The notes beneath the pieces were generated by a model. That model worked only from the letters and a program-made list of their open reading frames with translations, did no database searches and was not told the origin of the DNA. Below, in pieces: positions 44,752 through 54,471 of a DNA stretch of 64,000 nucleotides. How positions within the stretch are numbered: position 1 is the first letter of the stretch; every line of letters starts with the position of its first letter. The translations under genes were made by a program, and so were the position numbers. The DNA comes from Allobrachymonas chironomi DSM 19884 (lineage in GTDB: Bacteria > Pseudomonadota > Gammaproteobacteria > Burkholderiales > Burkholderiaceae_C): positions 372,001 through 436,000 of the forward strand of contig NZ_KB894765.1 of assembly GCF_000374625.1 (NCBI RefSeq), read 5' to 3'.

Positions 44752-47700
44752 TCAGTCCAGTTCGCGGATCTGCCCGTCCTGGGTCAGAAAAGCGGCACGC
44801 ACCAGTGCTTCCGGATACAGCGCCTGCACCGCCTGTTGGTAGTCCTGCATCTGGCGGCGCAAGGCTAGCTGCTCCTGCGGAGCCAGCGAAGACTTGAAGT
44901 CCAGCACCCACCAGCAAGCCGGCTCGCCGGCCTGCGCACGCCGGTGCACCAGCCGGTCAATGCGCAGCACCTGCCGATTCCAGGCCAGATCGATTTCATT
45001 CGCCTGCCAATCCACCTGCTGCTCGTCCCAGGCCCAGGCCGCATCTCCCTGCAGAATGCCTTGCGCCTGTGCCAGCACCCGGGCCGCCTGCGCGGCATCC
45101 AGCTGGTAGCGCTGCTGCAAGGACTGGCGCTGCTGTTCCGGATCCTGTTGCATGGCGCCGTGACGATGCCATTCCAGCACCTTGTGCATGGCCTCGCCGA
45201 GCGTGGCCTGCAGCGCCCGATCCGCATCACGCGCCGCCAGATCTGCGATGGTCAGTTGCACATGGCGCTGCAGTTCTGCGGCCAGCGCTGGCAATTCCAG
45301 TACCTGGCCAGCCCGGACCGGTGCAGCCTCCTGCGCATCCGGCTTGTGACGGATGGCCGGCCAGTCGTCTGGCACTGGCAGCTGACCGGCATCGTCCGGC
45401 TGCAGCGCCAGTGCATCGGCATGCTGCAGCCATTGCTGCCACCAGCCGTGCTCCTGCGTGCTGCGCGGTTCGGCACTCGAAAACGCCAGCACCTGGCGCG
45501 CGCGCGTCATCGCCACGTAAAGTGCGTTCGATTCCTCGCGCTCCTCGGCCTGCAGTTCCTGCTGCACCAGCGGCTGCACCGACGGTGGCGGGTTGGAAAA
45601 GCTCTGCAGGAACACCAGCTGTGTCGGGTGTGACTGGCTACCGGGCCAGTCCACCAGCACGTCCATCGACTTGCTGCGGCCCTTGGCGGCATCGGTATCG
45701 AGCAGCAGCACCAGGCCGGCTTCCAGCCCCTTGGATCCATGCACCGTCAACAGGCGCACGCCCTGCCCGCCCACGGCCGGCGTACCGGTCGGGTCGCCGC
45801 CGCGCATGGCGCGCACCCAGCGGTAGGCGCTGACAAAACGGCCGCCATCGAGCGCCAGCATATGCCCGGGCAGGGCCTGCAGCCGCTCCAGCACACCGGC
45901 ACATAGCGCCGGCGGCGTGCTGGCAGCGTAACGCGCCAGCAGGTCGCCATCGCGGAAGATGGCATCCAGCGCATCATGCGGCAGCCGCTGCTGCAGCCAC
46001 TGCTGCCAGCGCAGCAACCGGCGCGCCAGCGGCTGCCAGGGCGATAGCGCCGGATCGGCATCAGCATGCGCCAGCAGCCAGTCCAGCCAGCTGATGGCCA
46101 GCGGTTCCGTCTGCTGCGCCGCCTGCTGCACGCCCAGACGGATTTCCACCAGTTGCGCATCGTCCAGCCCGACAATAGGTGACTTGAGTGCACGCGCCAG
46201 CGACAGGTCGTGCCGCGGCGATAACAGCGCATCGACCAGCGCCACCACATCCTGCACCTCCGGAGCCTCTGCCAGCAACAGCTTGTCAGCCTTGAGCGCC
46301 GGCAGGCCGGCCTCGGCCAGCGCATGCTGCATCGCCGCCACGCGCGCGTTCTTGCGCGCAATCACCAGAATGTCGCCGACCGGTGTGCCGGCCTGCACAC
46401 AACGCTGCAGCCATTGCGCCGCCTGACGGCATTCGCGCGCCATCAGCGCCTCTTCTTCCTCGAGTTGGGGCGTGGTCAGGCTGTCGCGCCAGCCGCTGGC
46501 GGCATCGGCTTCGGCTTTTGGCGCACGCGCAATGGGTGGCAGTGTCAGCACGCAGCCGGCCACTGTGGCAGCCGTGGTGTGGGTGCGAAAATCGGCATAA
46601 CGCCCCTCGTCCTGTGCCGCCTGCATCAGCGCGTTGACGGCATCGATCACCGGCTGCGCATTGCGCCGCGTGTGATCACATTCGAGCACGGCCCCGCCCA
46701 GCGCCTGCTGCACAAAGCGGCGCGCTTCGCGGAACACCTCGGGATCGGCACGCCGGAAACGGTAAATGCTCTGCTTGGGATCGCCCACGATGAACACGCT
46801 TGGCGGCGTTGCGGCTCCGGCGTAGCCGGACAGCCAGCCCTCCAGCGCATGCCACTGGATCGGGTTGGTGTCCTGGAATTCGTCGATCAGCAGATGGCGC
46901 ACCTGGGCATCGAGCCGCTCCTGGATCCAGCCGCTCAGCAGCTCATCGCCTAGCAGCTGGCCGGCGCTGACCTCGATATCAGCCATGTCGATCCAGCCAT
47001 GCTCGCGCTTGACCTGGGCGTAGCATGCCAGCAGCAGCAGCGTCAGCCGTACCATGCGCTGCTGGTACAGCCAGGCGGCGTGTTGCGCCTGGGCGCGGCA
47101 GAGCAGCTGCAGCTCGGCTTCGGCCTCCTGCGCAGCATCGTATTTCTGCAGGTTTTTCGTCAGCCGGTCTTCATCCTTCACGAAGAAGGCCTTGCGCAGC
47201 TGCTGCAATCGCAGTTCCGGATCCTGCTGCTCAAACGCCTCGACCACCTGTGCTGCCGCCTGCTGCGGTGTCTTGTTTTTTTCCGTCCCCAGCGCCGCCG
47301 AACGCGCATGCCAGCGCTGCGCCGCCGCCTCGCCCTCCAGCGATGCCGCCGGCGAGGCATGCTCCTTCAGTTCCGGCACCAGCGCCTGGAACGGCAGCAC
47401 CGATTGTTCCAGTACCCCGTGCTGCTGCGCCAGCTGGAATTCGACGCGCTTGGCTAGTGCCGCTTCCAGCGCCTTCAGCGTGTTGCTGCGGCCATGCAGC
47501 TGCACCAGCGCATCAAAATCGGCACGCGCAGAATCATCGCGCAGCAGTTCCTGGAAAAAGGGCCGCCAGACCTCGGCCACGGCACGCGCATCGTCCTGCA
47601 GCAATTCGTATTGGCTGGGCAGGCCCTGCTGTTCCAGCACCTGCAGGGGGGCAGCACGCAGCAGCGCCGCAAACCAGCTGTGGAAGGTGCGGATCTGCGG

Positions 47701-48081
47701 ACTGCGGCCATGCTGCAACAAGCGCAGGTACAGACCCTGCAGGGCCGGCGCCTGCTGCTGCGCCTGCTCCGGCGTCATGCCGCGCATCACCAGTTCCGGC
47801 ACCAATTGCTCCGGCGTCTTGCCGGCAAAATCGGCCAGCCATTCGTTCAGGCGCTGGCGCATTTCGGCAGCGGCCTTCTTGGTAAAGGTGATCGCCAGGA
47901 TCTGCTGCGGTTCAGCCCCTTCGAGCAGCGCCCGCAGGATGCGGCTGACCAGCATCCAGGTCTTGCCGGCCCCGGCACAGGCTTCGACCACCACATGGCG
48001 CGCCGGATGGCATGCCACGGCATAAAAAGCCTGGTCCGGCACGATGTCGCCGTTGACCCGGTAGGCGTGGGCGCTGCTCAT
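44752..48081 (-). CDS. addA: AddA-type UvrD/RecB-like helicase-nuclease subunit
   Basis: Protein of 1109 residues. The UvrD-like helicase core has Walker A AGAGKT (36-41), LAITFTKKAAAEMRQRL, LLIDEFQDTNPIQWHAL (Walker B), VGDPKQSIYRFRRADP, LTVHGSKGLEAGLVLLLD and YVAMTRARQVLAFS. The C-terminal domain is a RecB-type nuclease with the acidic pair in RIDRLVHR and WVLDFKSS. It resects double-strand ends for RecA-driven repair. The ATG overlaps the AddB stop (ATGA), so the two are coupled. The pair looks like AddAB rather than RecBCD, with no recC-like gene nearby. Confidence 0.88.
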   Translation of the reverse strand: MSSAHAYRVNGDIVPDQAFYAVACHPARHVVVEACAGAGKTWMLVSRILRALLEGAEPQQILAITFTKKAAAEMRQRLNEWLADFAGKTPEQLVPELVMRGMTPEQAQQQAPALQGLYLRLLQHGRSPQIRTFHSWFAALLRAAPLQVLEQQGLPSQYELLQDDARAVAEVWRPFFQELLRDDSARADFDALVQLHGRSNTLKALEAALAKRVEFQLAQQHGVLEQSVLPFQALVPELKEHASPAASLEGEAAAQRWHARSAALGTEKNKTPQQAAAQVVEAFEQQDPELRLQQLRKAFFVKDEDRLTKNLQKYDAAQEAEAELQLLCRAQAQHAAWLYQQRMVRLTLLLLACYAQVKREHGWIDMADIEVSAGQLLGDELLSGWIQERLDAQVRHLLIDEFQDTNPIQWHALEGWLSGYAGAATPPSVFIVGDPKQSIYRFRRADPEVFREARRFVQQALGGAVLECDHTRRNAQPVIDAVNALMQAAQDEGRYADFRTHTTAATVAGCVLTLPPIARAPKAEADAASGWRDSLTTPQLEEEEALMARECRQAAQWLQRCVQAGTPVGDILVIARKNARVAAMQHALAEAGLPALKADKLLLAEAPEVQDVVALVDALLSPRHDLSLARALKSPIVGLDDAQLVEIRLGVQQAAQQTEPLAISWLDWLLAHADADPALSPWQPLARRLLRWQQWLQQRLPHDALDAIFRDGDLLARYAASTPPALCAGVLERLQALPGHMLALDGGRFVSAYRWVRAMRGGDPTGTPAVGGQGVRLLTVHGSKGLEAGLVLLLDTDAAKGRSKSMDVLVDWPGSQSHPTQLVFLQSFSNPPPSVQPLVQQELQAEEREESNALYVAMTRARQVLAFSSAEPRSTQEHGWWQQWLQHADALALQPDDAGQLPVPDDWPAIRHKPDAQEAAPVRAGQVLELPALAAELQRHVQLTIADLAARDADRALQATLGEAMHKVLEWHRHGAMQQDPEQQRQSLQQRYQLDAAQAARVLAQAQGILQGDAAWAWDEQQVDWQANEIDLAWNRQVLRIDRLVHRRAQAGEPACWWVLDFKSSLAPQEQLALRRQMQDYQQAVQALYPEALVRAAFLTQDGQIRELD

Positions 48082-50750
48082 GCCTGCTCCTCCATCCAGA
48101 AATCGCGCCGGCACAGGCCGCGCATCGCACAGTAATCGCAGCGCGCACCCTGGCCCAGCGCTTGCAGCGGCTGGCCATCGGCAATGCGCTGCAGGTCGTA
48201 CGCCAGGCTGCGCATCAGCAGCCGGCTCTGGCGCTGCACACCCTCCAACTCATGCATTTCGGTGCTGCCGTTTTCGCCCACATTGACATAGGCCACGCGC
48301 ACCGGATCGGGTGCCATCATGGCGGCATAAAAGGACAGCTGGGCATCCTCGTCGCCATCCCGGACGCGGTTGCGCGTCTTCTGCAGGCTTTCCGACTTGT
48401 AGTCCAGCAGCAGCCAGCGCGCCGCATCGTCCGGGGCCGTCAGCGCATCCACACGATCGATGCGGCCATGCAGCGATACCGGCGGTATCCGGGCCGGATC
48501 GCAGGCAATCGCAGGCTCGCCCTCTGCCGGCTGATCCGCGTCCAGTCCGGCAAACACCTCGGCCAGCGGCTTGTCGCGCCACTGCTCGCCATGGGCATAG
48601 CGCGCCTGTTCCTGCTGCCGATACGCCATCAGCCAATCCAGATAGCCATCGCGCAGGCGCGGCCAGACCGCCTGCCAGGGCACAAAGTCCACCGCATCCA
48701 GCCCTTCCTGGCGCAAGGCCTCGTCCGCCGCCTGATCCAGCCACTGGCGCAGCTGCGCCTCGGCGACATCCTGGCCACCGGCCTGCTGCCAGTACTCGTG
48801 GAACAGGTAGAGCAGCTGATGCAGCCAGTTGCCAACATCACGCTTGTCGAGCTCGGCCGTCAGCTCGTTCACCTCGCGCAGGCGCAGCTGCTGCTGGCCA
48901 AAGAACTGGTAAGGGCAGGCGCGCAGCGTGTCGTAGGCACTGGCAGAAATCCTGGCCAGCGGCAGCCGCTGGCCCGGTGCCTGTGGCATCGCGACCGGAT
49001 CGGGCGGCAGGGTCCGCAGCACGCGCAGGTCGGCCGCCAGCTGTACATGGCGTCCGGACCCCATGGCCGATGGCAGCAGCGCCTCCAGCAGCAAGGGGCT
49101 GGACAGCAGGGTTTCGCCGGCCCCGTCGCTGTCGCTGGTCAGCAGCGCCAGCTGCGGAAACTGCCAGGCGTGCAGCCAGGCGGCACGCTGCGCCTGCTGC
49201 AGCTGCTGCCGCGACGGCAGACCGATCAACTCGCGCTGGCTGCTGGTCCAGTCGCCGGGCGGCTCCGGGGCCGCCGGCAGATGCTGGTCGTCGCAAGCCG
49301 GGATCACCACGGCAGCAAAGGAGCGCGCCAGCAGCTGGCTCAGCGGCAGAATCACCACCTGCTCCTCCAGCGGGTACGGCGGCTTGAAGCTGCCGGCTTC
49401 CAGCACGTCCTGCACCCAGCGCACGAAATCGGGCTGATTCCAGAGCTGCGTATCCACCGCCAGCGGCAACGCTCCCGGCTGCAGATGCAGCGCCTGCAAC
49501 AACTCCTTGCCGGCGGCATCGTGCTGCAACCAGTCCCACTGGCCGCTGTGCTGCAGCGTATCCTGCAGATCGGTCAGCCATTGCGCCAGGCGGCGCGGCT
49601 TCTGCAGCGCCTGCCGCCAGTCCTCGACTTGCAGCGCCTGCACACGGCAGGCATGCTCCCACTGCAGCCAAGCCTGCCGATGCGGCCATTGCGCCTGCTC
49701 GCGCTCACGCAGCCAGGCTTCCAGCGGCTGCACCCAGCCGGCCGACACCGCCGATCCCGGCACGGTCTGCGCCAGCTTCAGCCATTCCAGCACGGCATCA
49801 CTCCCGGCCTGTGGTGCACAGGCGCGCAGCAGGCTCATCAGCTGGCTGGCCGCACGCGTGGTCGACAGTTTCCAGCCGGTCTCGTCACGCACCGTCAGGT
49901 GCTGCGCCTCCAGCTGGGCACGGATGCGGCGCGTCAGGGCGCGGTCGCTGTCCACCAACGCGACCAGGCCGGTGCGCCCTTCCACTGCCTGCTGCACGCA
50001 GGCAGCCGCCCGCGCCGCCTGGTCCTCCAGATCGCGCGCGCGATGCCACTGCACCGGTGCCATCGGCGCCGTCTCGCCGGCCTTCTCCCAGAACTGCGGC
50101 AGGTCGATCGCGCAAGCGGCCTCCGGCTGCTGCTCCAGCCAGCGTGCATACAACGCCTCGGAGAGCGGATCGCGCTGGTAGCCCCGCAGCAGGATCAGCG
50201 CATCGGGCGCTTCCTGCTCCAGCGCTTCGAACAGGATGTCGGTGCCATAGGACGAACTGCCGACCCAGGCCAGCGCCACCTGCGCCACCAGCTGCTCGTA
50301 ACGCATCGGGGCCGCACCCAGGCTGTCCAGCAGTTGCGGCAGCAGCGCCTGCATCCAGGCCAGCCGCTGCTGCGGTGGCTGCGCCTGCGCCAGCGCTGCC
50401 AGCTGCTGCGCCGCCTCGCGCACCCGCCCGGCCAGCCAGGAGGCCTGCTGATGCAAACCGGCCGCCTGCAGCAGCTGGCCGGCTGTCAGCAGGTCCTGCG
50501 CCGCATCCTGGCTGTAATCACCAGCAGCCGGCACATGCGGCGCCAGCCGCGCCGCCCAGTTGAACGTCGTCTCGATGCGCGGCAGCAGCCCTGCCTGTGG
50601 CAGCTGCGCCCAGTGCGCGCGCACCACCGGCAGCAGCTGCGCATACGGCAGCAGCACCACCGTGCGTGCCGGATCGGCCCCGAGCCGCTGCAACTGCTGC
50701 TGCAGCTCCGCGCACAAGGCCAGCCATCTCTCCTGTGTGATTGCCATCAT
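48078..50750 (-). CDS. addB: AddB-type helicase-nuclease subunit with Fe-S cluster
   Basis: Protein of 890 residues, partner of AddA. The N-terminal and middle parts are an inactive-helicase-like region. The C-terminal PD-(D/E)xK nuclease has SLHGRIDRVDALTAPDDAAR and LLLDYKSESL. Iron-sulfur ligands are present: one Cys in TLRACPYQFFGQQ and three in CDYCAMRGLCRRDFW near the end, the staple that holds the AddB nuclease domain. GGAGGAGGG precedes the start ATG (50750). It is first in the two-gene operon. The trxA gene diverges 134 bases away. Confidence 0.88.
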   Translation of the reverse strand: MMAITQERWLALCAELQQQLQRLGADPARTVVLLPYAQLLPVVRAHWAQLPQAGLLPRIETTFNWAARLAPHVPAAGDYSQDAAQDLLTAGQLLQAAGLHQQASWLAGRVREAAQQLAALAQAQPPQQRLAWMQALLPQLLDSLGAAPMRYEQLVAQVALAWVGSSSYGTDILFEALEQEAPDALILLRGYQRDPLSEALYARWLEQQPEAACAIDLPQFWEKAGETAPMAPVQWHRARDLEDQAARAAACVQQAVEGRTGLVALVDSDRALTRRIRAQLEAQHLTVRDETGWKLSTTRAASQLMSLLRACAPQAGSDAVLEWLKLAQTVPGSAVSAGWVQPLEAWLREREQAQWPHRQAWLQWEHACRVQALQVEDWRQALQKPRRLAQWLTDLQDTLQHSGQWDWLQHDAAGKELLQALHLQPGALPLAVDTQLWNQPDFVRWVQDVLEAGSFKPPYPLEEQVVILPLSQLLARSFAAVVIPACDDQHLPAAPEPPGDWTSSQRELIGLPSRQQLQQAQRAAWLHAWQFPQLALLTSDSDGAGETLLSSPLLLEALLPSAMGSGRHVQLAADLRVLRTLPPDPVAMPQAPGQRLPLARISASAYDTLRACPYQFFGQQQLRLREVNELTAELDKRDVGNWLHQLLYLFHEYWQQAGGQDVAEAQLRQWLDQAADEALRQEGLDAVDFVPWQAVWPRLRDGYLDWLMAYRQQEQARYAHGEQWRDKPLAEVFAGLDADQPAEGEPAIACDPARIPPVSLHGRIDRVDALTAPDDAARWLLLDYKSESLQKTRNRVRDGDEDAQLSFYAAMMAPDPVRVAYVNVGENGSTEMHELEGVQRQSRLLMRSLAYDLQRIADGQPLQALGQGARCDYCAMRGLCRRDFWMEEQA

Positions 50751-50883
50751 CCCTCCTCCCTGCCCTTGATCCTAGCGGATCCGCCCACATCCATCATGAG
50801 GTCACCTGTTTCTGTCACAATAAGACCATCATGGCAGCTCCCGTAGCCGGATGGCTGCTGCATTACCTTCAAAGGAAATATCC

Positions 50884-51216
50884 ATGGCCAGCGACCTGAT
50901 CAAACACACTTCCGACGCCACTTTCCAGGCAGACGTTCTCCAGTCCTCCACCCCCGTGCTGCTGGACTTCTGGGCCGAATGGTGCGGCCCGTGCAAGGCC
51001 ATCGCCCCGGTGCTGGACGAGATCGCCAAGGAATACGAAGGCAAGCTGCAGATTGCCAAGATGAATGTCGATGACAACCGCAACGTGCCGGCCCAGTTTG
51101 GCATCCGCGGCATCCCCACGCTGATGCTGTTCAAGGACGGCCAGGCTGTTGCCACCAAGGTCGGCGCCCTGGCCAAGCCGCAGCTGATCGCCTTCATCAA
51201 CGAACAGCTGGGCTGA
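50884..51216 (+). CDS. trxA: Thioredoxin 1
   Basis: Protein of 110 residues, the main cytoplasmic dithiol reductant for ribonucleotide reductase and other enzymes. The active site is [20 protein letters not shown], and [11 protein letters not shown] supplies the cis-proline. The ATG at 50884 has AAAGGA seven bases upstream; an in-frame ATG at 50851 is less likely. rho follows downstream, a common pairing in proteobacteria. Confidence 0.96.
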   Translation: MASDLIKHTSDATFQADVLQSSTPVLLDFWAEWCGPCKAIAPVLDEIAKEYEGKLQIAKMNVDDNRNVPAQFGIRGIPTLMLFKDGQAVATKVGALAKPQLIAFINEQLG

Positions 51217-51244
51217 TCTCGCGGGCGGAGCTCGTCCGCACGGG

Positions 51245-51277
51245 CCGGATGGCCAGCACAAGCCATCCGGTCGTTTC
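51245..51277 (+). terminator. Terminator-like hairpin after trxA
   Basis: Nine-base arms CCGGATGGC / GCCATCCGG with an 8-base loop, then TCGTTT. It lies 28 bases after the trxA stop and just before the rho promoter. Confidence 0.7.
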
Positions 51278-51298
51278 CTGCAGCGCAGCTTTTGTGTC

Positions 51299-51304
51299 TA
51301 TAAT
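51299..51304 (+). promoter_or_regulatory. -10 element of the rho promoter
   Basis: A perfect TATAAT lies about 196 bases before the rho ATG. The -35 region is weak. The transcript start would be near 51311. Confidence 0.55.
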
Positions 51305-51330
51305 CTGCGCACACCTTGTGCATACCCGTC

Positions 51331-51351
51331 AGATACCGGCAATCGGTATCT
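51331..51351 (+). promoter_or_regulatory. Hairpin in the rho leader
   Basis: Perfect 8-bp stem AGATACCG / CGGTATCT with a 5-base loop, about 20 bases into the predicted leader. rho autoregulates by premature termination in its leader in E. coli, and this structured, C-rich leader would fit that model. Confidence 0.5.
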
Positions 51352-51499
51352 CCGGCACAGCCAGCATACCCTGCTGCCGCTGATTGTCAGGCCGGTATCC
51401 AGATCACCTCCCAGTTTTTGGTTTTCCCCGGTATTCGCCCTGTACCCTGGCGTACAGCCGCGCCACACCGCCCCTTTTTCCTCTTTTCTAGACGCACAC

Positions 51500-52762
51500 A
51501 TGCATCTGAACGAACTCAAGGCCCTGCACGTTTCCGAAGTGCTGAAACAGGCCGAAGAACTCGAGATCGAGAACACCGGCCGCATGCGCAAGCAGGAGCT
51601 GATGTCCGCCATCATCAAGAAGCGCGCCCGCGCCGGCGAACAGGTGTTTGCCGACGGCGTGCTCGAGATCCTGCCCGACGGCTTCGGCTTTCTGCGCAAT
51701 CCCGACAGCAACTACACCGCCAGCACGGATGACATCTACATCAGCCCGAGCCAGGTGCGCCGCTTCAACCTGCACACCGGCGACATGGTGGAAGGCGAAG
51801 TGCGCACGCCCAAGGACGGTGAACGCTACTTTGCGCTGAACAAGCTGGACAAGATCAACGGCCTGTCGCCCGAGGCGAACAAGCACAAGGTGATGTTCGA
51901 AAACCTCACGCCGCTGTTCCCCACGCAGCAGATGAAGCTCGAGCGCGACATCAAGAGCGAGGAAAACATCACCGGCCGCGTGATCGACATCATCGCGCCC
52001 ATCGGCCGCGGCCAGCGCGCCCTGATCGTGGCCCCGCCCAAGAGCGGCAAGACCATGATGATGCAGAGCATCGCCCACTCGATCACCGCCAACCACCCCG
52101 ATGTACACCTGATGGTGCTGCTGGTGGACGAGCGCCCGGAAGAAGTGACCGAGATGCAGCGCTCCGTGCGCGGCGAAATCATCGCCTCCACCTTTGACGA
52201 ACCCGCCACCCGCCACGTGCACGTGGCCGAGATGGTGATCGAACGCGCCAAGCGCCTGGTCGAGCTCAAGAAAGACGTGGTGATCCTGCTGGATTCCATC
52301 ACGCGCCTGGCCCGCGCCTACAACAACGTCGTGCCCTCTTCCGGCAAGGTGCTGTCTGGTGGCGTGGATGCCAACGCGCTGCAGCGTCCCAAGCGCTTCT
52401 TTGGTGCCGCACGCAAGATCGAGGAAGGCGGTTCGCTGACCATCATCGCCACCGCGCTGATCGATACCGGCAGCCGCATGGACGAGGTGATCTTCGAGGA
52501 GTTCAAGGGTACCGGCAACAGCGAAATCCACCTGGACCGCCGCCTGTACGAAAAGCGCATCTTCCCGGCCATCCAGCTCAATCGCAGCGGCACCCGCCGC
52601 GAGGAACTGCTGCTGCCGCCCGAGATCCTGCAGAAGACCCGCATCCTGCGCCAGTTCATGTACAACATGGACGAAATCGAGGCGATGGAACTGGTGCTCA
52701 AGAGCATGAAGCAGACCAAGAATAACCACGAGTTCTTCGACATGATGCGCAAGGGCGGCTAA
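51500..52762 (+). CDS. rho: Transcription termination factor Rho
   Basis: Protein of 420 residues, a hexameric RNA helicase that ends transcription. The N-terminal RNA-binding cold-shock-like domain has [18 protein letters not shown] and [18 protein letters not shown]. The ATPase core has [18 protein letters not shown] (Walker A), [13 protein letters not shown] and [16 protein letters not shown] (Walker B). The R-loop/Q-loop region and C-terminal [15 protein letters not shown] are normal. Full length. Confidence 0.97.
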   Translation: MHLNELKALHVSEVLKQAEELEIENTGRMRKQELMSAIIKKRARAGEQVFADGVLEILPDGFGFLRNPDSNYTASTDDIYISPSQVRRFNLHTGDMVEGEVRTPKDGERYFALNKLDKINGLSPEANKHKVMFENLTPLFPTQQMKLERDIKSEENITGRVIDIIAPIGRGQRALIVAPPKSGKTMMMQSIAHSITANHPDVHLMVLLVDERPEEVTEMQRSVRGEIIASTFDEPATRHVHVAEMVIERAKRLVELKKDVVILLDSITRLARAYNNVVPSSGKVLSGGVDANALQRPKRFFGAARKIEEGGSLTIIATALIDTGSRMDEVIFEEFKGTGNSEIHLDRRLYEKRIFPAIQLNRSGTRREELLLPPEILQKTRILRQFMYNMDEIEAMELVLKSMKQTKNNHEFFDMMRKGG

Positions 52763-52783
52763 ACCCTCCCCCGCACCATGCAG

Positions 52784-52822
52784 GAAGCCCGCCAGACATC
52801 ACTCTGGCGGGCTTCTGCGTTT
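52784..52822 (+). terminator. Terminator after rho
   Basis: Perfect 13-bp stem GAAGCCCGCCAGA / TCTGGCGGGCTTC with a 6-base loop, 21 bases after the rho stop. The T-tail is weak (TGCGTTTG). Confidence 0.75.
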
Positions 52823-52850
52823 GACAGGCCGGCACCAGGGCCGGCCGGAC

Positions 52851-53837
52851 TTACAGCTGCTCGGCACGCAGCTGTTCGGCACTCTTGGGCGACAGCAGGC
52901 CGGGTGCCACGTCAAACACGGTCTTGGCACCGATGTCGCCCTGCTGGTGCAGGCGATGCACGGCGCGCGCGTAGGCCACCAGCACGCTGGAGGTGAATTC
53001 CGGGTTGCTGCCCAGCTTCAGGCCGTACTCGATCACCTGGCTGTTCGCATCGGAGGTATTGCCGCTGCGGATCACGAAGCCGCCGTGCGGCATGGCGGCA
53101 TGGTCGCGGCGCAACTCCTCGGCGCTGATGAAGTTCACCGTGGTGTCGTACTCGTCAAAGTAGTGCGGCATGGTCACGATGGCCTGGCGCACGGTCTCGG
53201 CGTCTGCGCCTTCGGCCAGTACCACATAGCAGTCGCGGCGATGCTTCTCGCGCGTGGTCAGCTCGGGGCGCGAACCGCTGCGCACGCGCTCCACCGCTTC
53301 TTCCACCGGCAGCGTGTACTGCACGCCGCCAGCCACGCCCGGCACGCGGCGGATCGCATCGGAATGCCCCTGGCTCAGGCCCTTGCCCCAGAAGGTGTAA
53401 GTGGCACCGTCCGGCAACAGCGCCTCGCCGATGATGCGATTGATCGAGAACATGCCCGGATCCCAGCCGGCAGAGATCAGCGCCGTCTTGCCGTTGGCGC
53501 GTGCCGGGGCATCCACCGCGGCAAAATATTCGGGGATGCGCGCATGGGTGTCAAAACTGTCCACGGTATTGAACAGCGCGGCCAGTTGCGGCCCCTGCTG
53601 CGGCAGGTCTTCCTTGGAGCCACCACACAGAATCAGCACATCGATCCTGTCCGCATGCTGCGCCAGCTCATCCATGCCGAACACCGGCGTACCGGCCACC
53701 AGCGGCTGCAGCTGCCCGGGCGGGCGACGCGTGTAGATGCCCACGAGCTGCATGTCGGGATTCTTGCGGATGGCGGCTTCGACACCGCGGCCCAGGTTGC
53801 CATGACCGGCAATACCGATGCGGATGGGTTGACCCAT
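52851..53837 (-). CDS. ddh: meso-diaminopimelate D-dehydrogenase
   Basis: Protein of 328 residues that makes meso-diaminopimelate from tetrahydrodipicolinate, ammonia and NADPH in one step. It starts IRIGIAGHGNLGRGVEAAI (NADP loop) and continues LVGIYTRRPPGQL, VLILCGGSKEDLPQQGPQ and TALISAGWDPGMFSI, matching the family. The C-terminal SNPEFTSSVLVAYARAVHRL also fits. The frame is open much further upstream (to 54323), but the ATG at 53837 has AAGGA and opens the Rossmann fold. Confidence 0.9.
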   Translation of the reverse strand: MGQPIRIGIAGHGNLGRGVEAAIRKNPDMQLVGIYTRRPPGQLQPLVAGTPVFGMDELAQHADRIDVLILCGGSKEDLPQQGPQLAALFNTVDSFDTHARIPEYFAAVDAPARANGKTALISAGWDPGMFSINRIIGEALLPDGATYTFWGKGLSQGHSDAIRRVPGVAGGVQYTLPVEEAVERVRSGSRPELTTREKHRRDCYVVLAEGADAETVRQAIVTMPHYFDEYDTTVNFISAEELRRDHAAMPHGGFVIRSGNTSDANSQVIEYGLKLGSNPEFTSSVLVAYARAVHRLHQQGDIGAKTVFDVAPGLLSPKSAEQLRAEQL

Positions 53838-53948
53838 GCTGTTGTTCCTTTGTGACTGAAATGAAGACAGACCGGTCCGGATCGGCCGGCGACTGTTGCA
53901 TTTTCCCAGAAACAGGCCGTGCATGGCCGGCAGCATCGGCAGAAACCT

Positions 53949-53977
53949 TTGCGAACCTGACCTGAAAATGCGATAAT
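53949..53977 (+). promoter_or_regulatory. Sigma-70 promoter for rpmE2
   Basis: TTGCGA and GATAAT at the ideal 17-base spacing, about 74 bases before the rpmE2 start. Confidence 0.65.
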
Positions 53978-54050
53978 GTCGGATTAAAGTCGCGGAAAGT
54001 ACGCTGGAATAGGCCGGCACGGCTCCCGCAACGACCATCAAGGAATTCCC

Positions 54051-54299
54051 ATGAAAGAAGGCATCCACCCCGAGTACCGTGAAGTCTGCTTTGTTGACCT
54101 GTCCAACGGCTACCAGATCGTCACCCGTTCCTGCGTGAACACCAGGGAAACCATCAAGCTGGAAGACGGCCGCGAACTGCCGCTGTTCAAGCTGGATACC
54201 TCCAGCGAATCCCACCCCTTCTACACCGGCACGCAAAAGTCGGTGGACAACATGGGTGGCCGCGTGGAGCGCTTCCGCAACCGCTACGCCAAGCGTTAA
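54051..54299 (+). CDS. rpmE2: Ribosomal protein L31 type B (zinc-independent)
   Basis: Protein of 82 residues. It matches L31 (MKEGIHPEYREVCFVDLSNG ... SHPFYTGTQK) but has no CxxC zinc ribbon, only Cys13 and Cys28, so it is the zinc-free type B form. In many bacteria this form replaces zinc-binding L31 during zinc shortage under Zur control; I see no clear Zur box here. AAGGA precedes the ATG. Confidence 0.94.
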   Translation: MKEGIHPEYREVCFVDLSNGYQIVTRSCVNTRETIKLEDGRELPLFKLDTSSESHPFYTGTQKSVDNMGGRVERFRNRYAKR

Positions 54300-54338
54300 T
54301 TGGCAACAGTCAGGCACGGGCACCCCGTGCCGGCTCGC

Positions 54339-54364
54339 AAAGGCAGCCCAGGCTGCCTTTTTTC
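54339..54364 (+). terminator. Rho-independent terminator after rpmE2
   Basis: Stem AAAGGCAGCC paired with GGCTGCCTTT around a short loop, followed by T residues, 39 bases after the stop. A second hairpin (GGCACGGG / CCCGTGCC) lies just upstream at 54313-54331. Confidence 0.88.
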
Positions 54365-54471
54365 GTGCAATCGGCGACGATTCCCGCTGTCAGCCCGGAC
54401 AGCGCCACCGCTTTTGCCCCGACAGCGTGTACCATGCCGTCGATGACCCTCCTCTCCACGAGTCCCCTACC

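Noticed and set aside
48162..50846. 894-codon plus-strand frame opposite addB
   Set aside because: Arg/Gln/Leu-rich antisense shadow; addB on the other strand has nuclease and Fe-S motifs.
53838..54050. Zur box upstream of rpmE2
   Set aside because: No palindromic GTTATA-type site is visible; only a standard sigma-70 promoter is seen.
53838..54323. N-terminal extension of ddh back to 54323 on the minus strand
   Set aside because: The extension would cross rpmE2 on the other strand and the family starts at the Rossmann fold; the ATG at 53837 has a good binding site.
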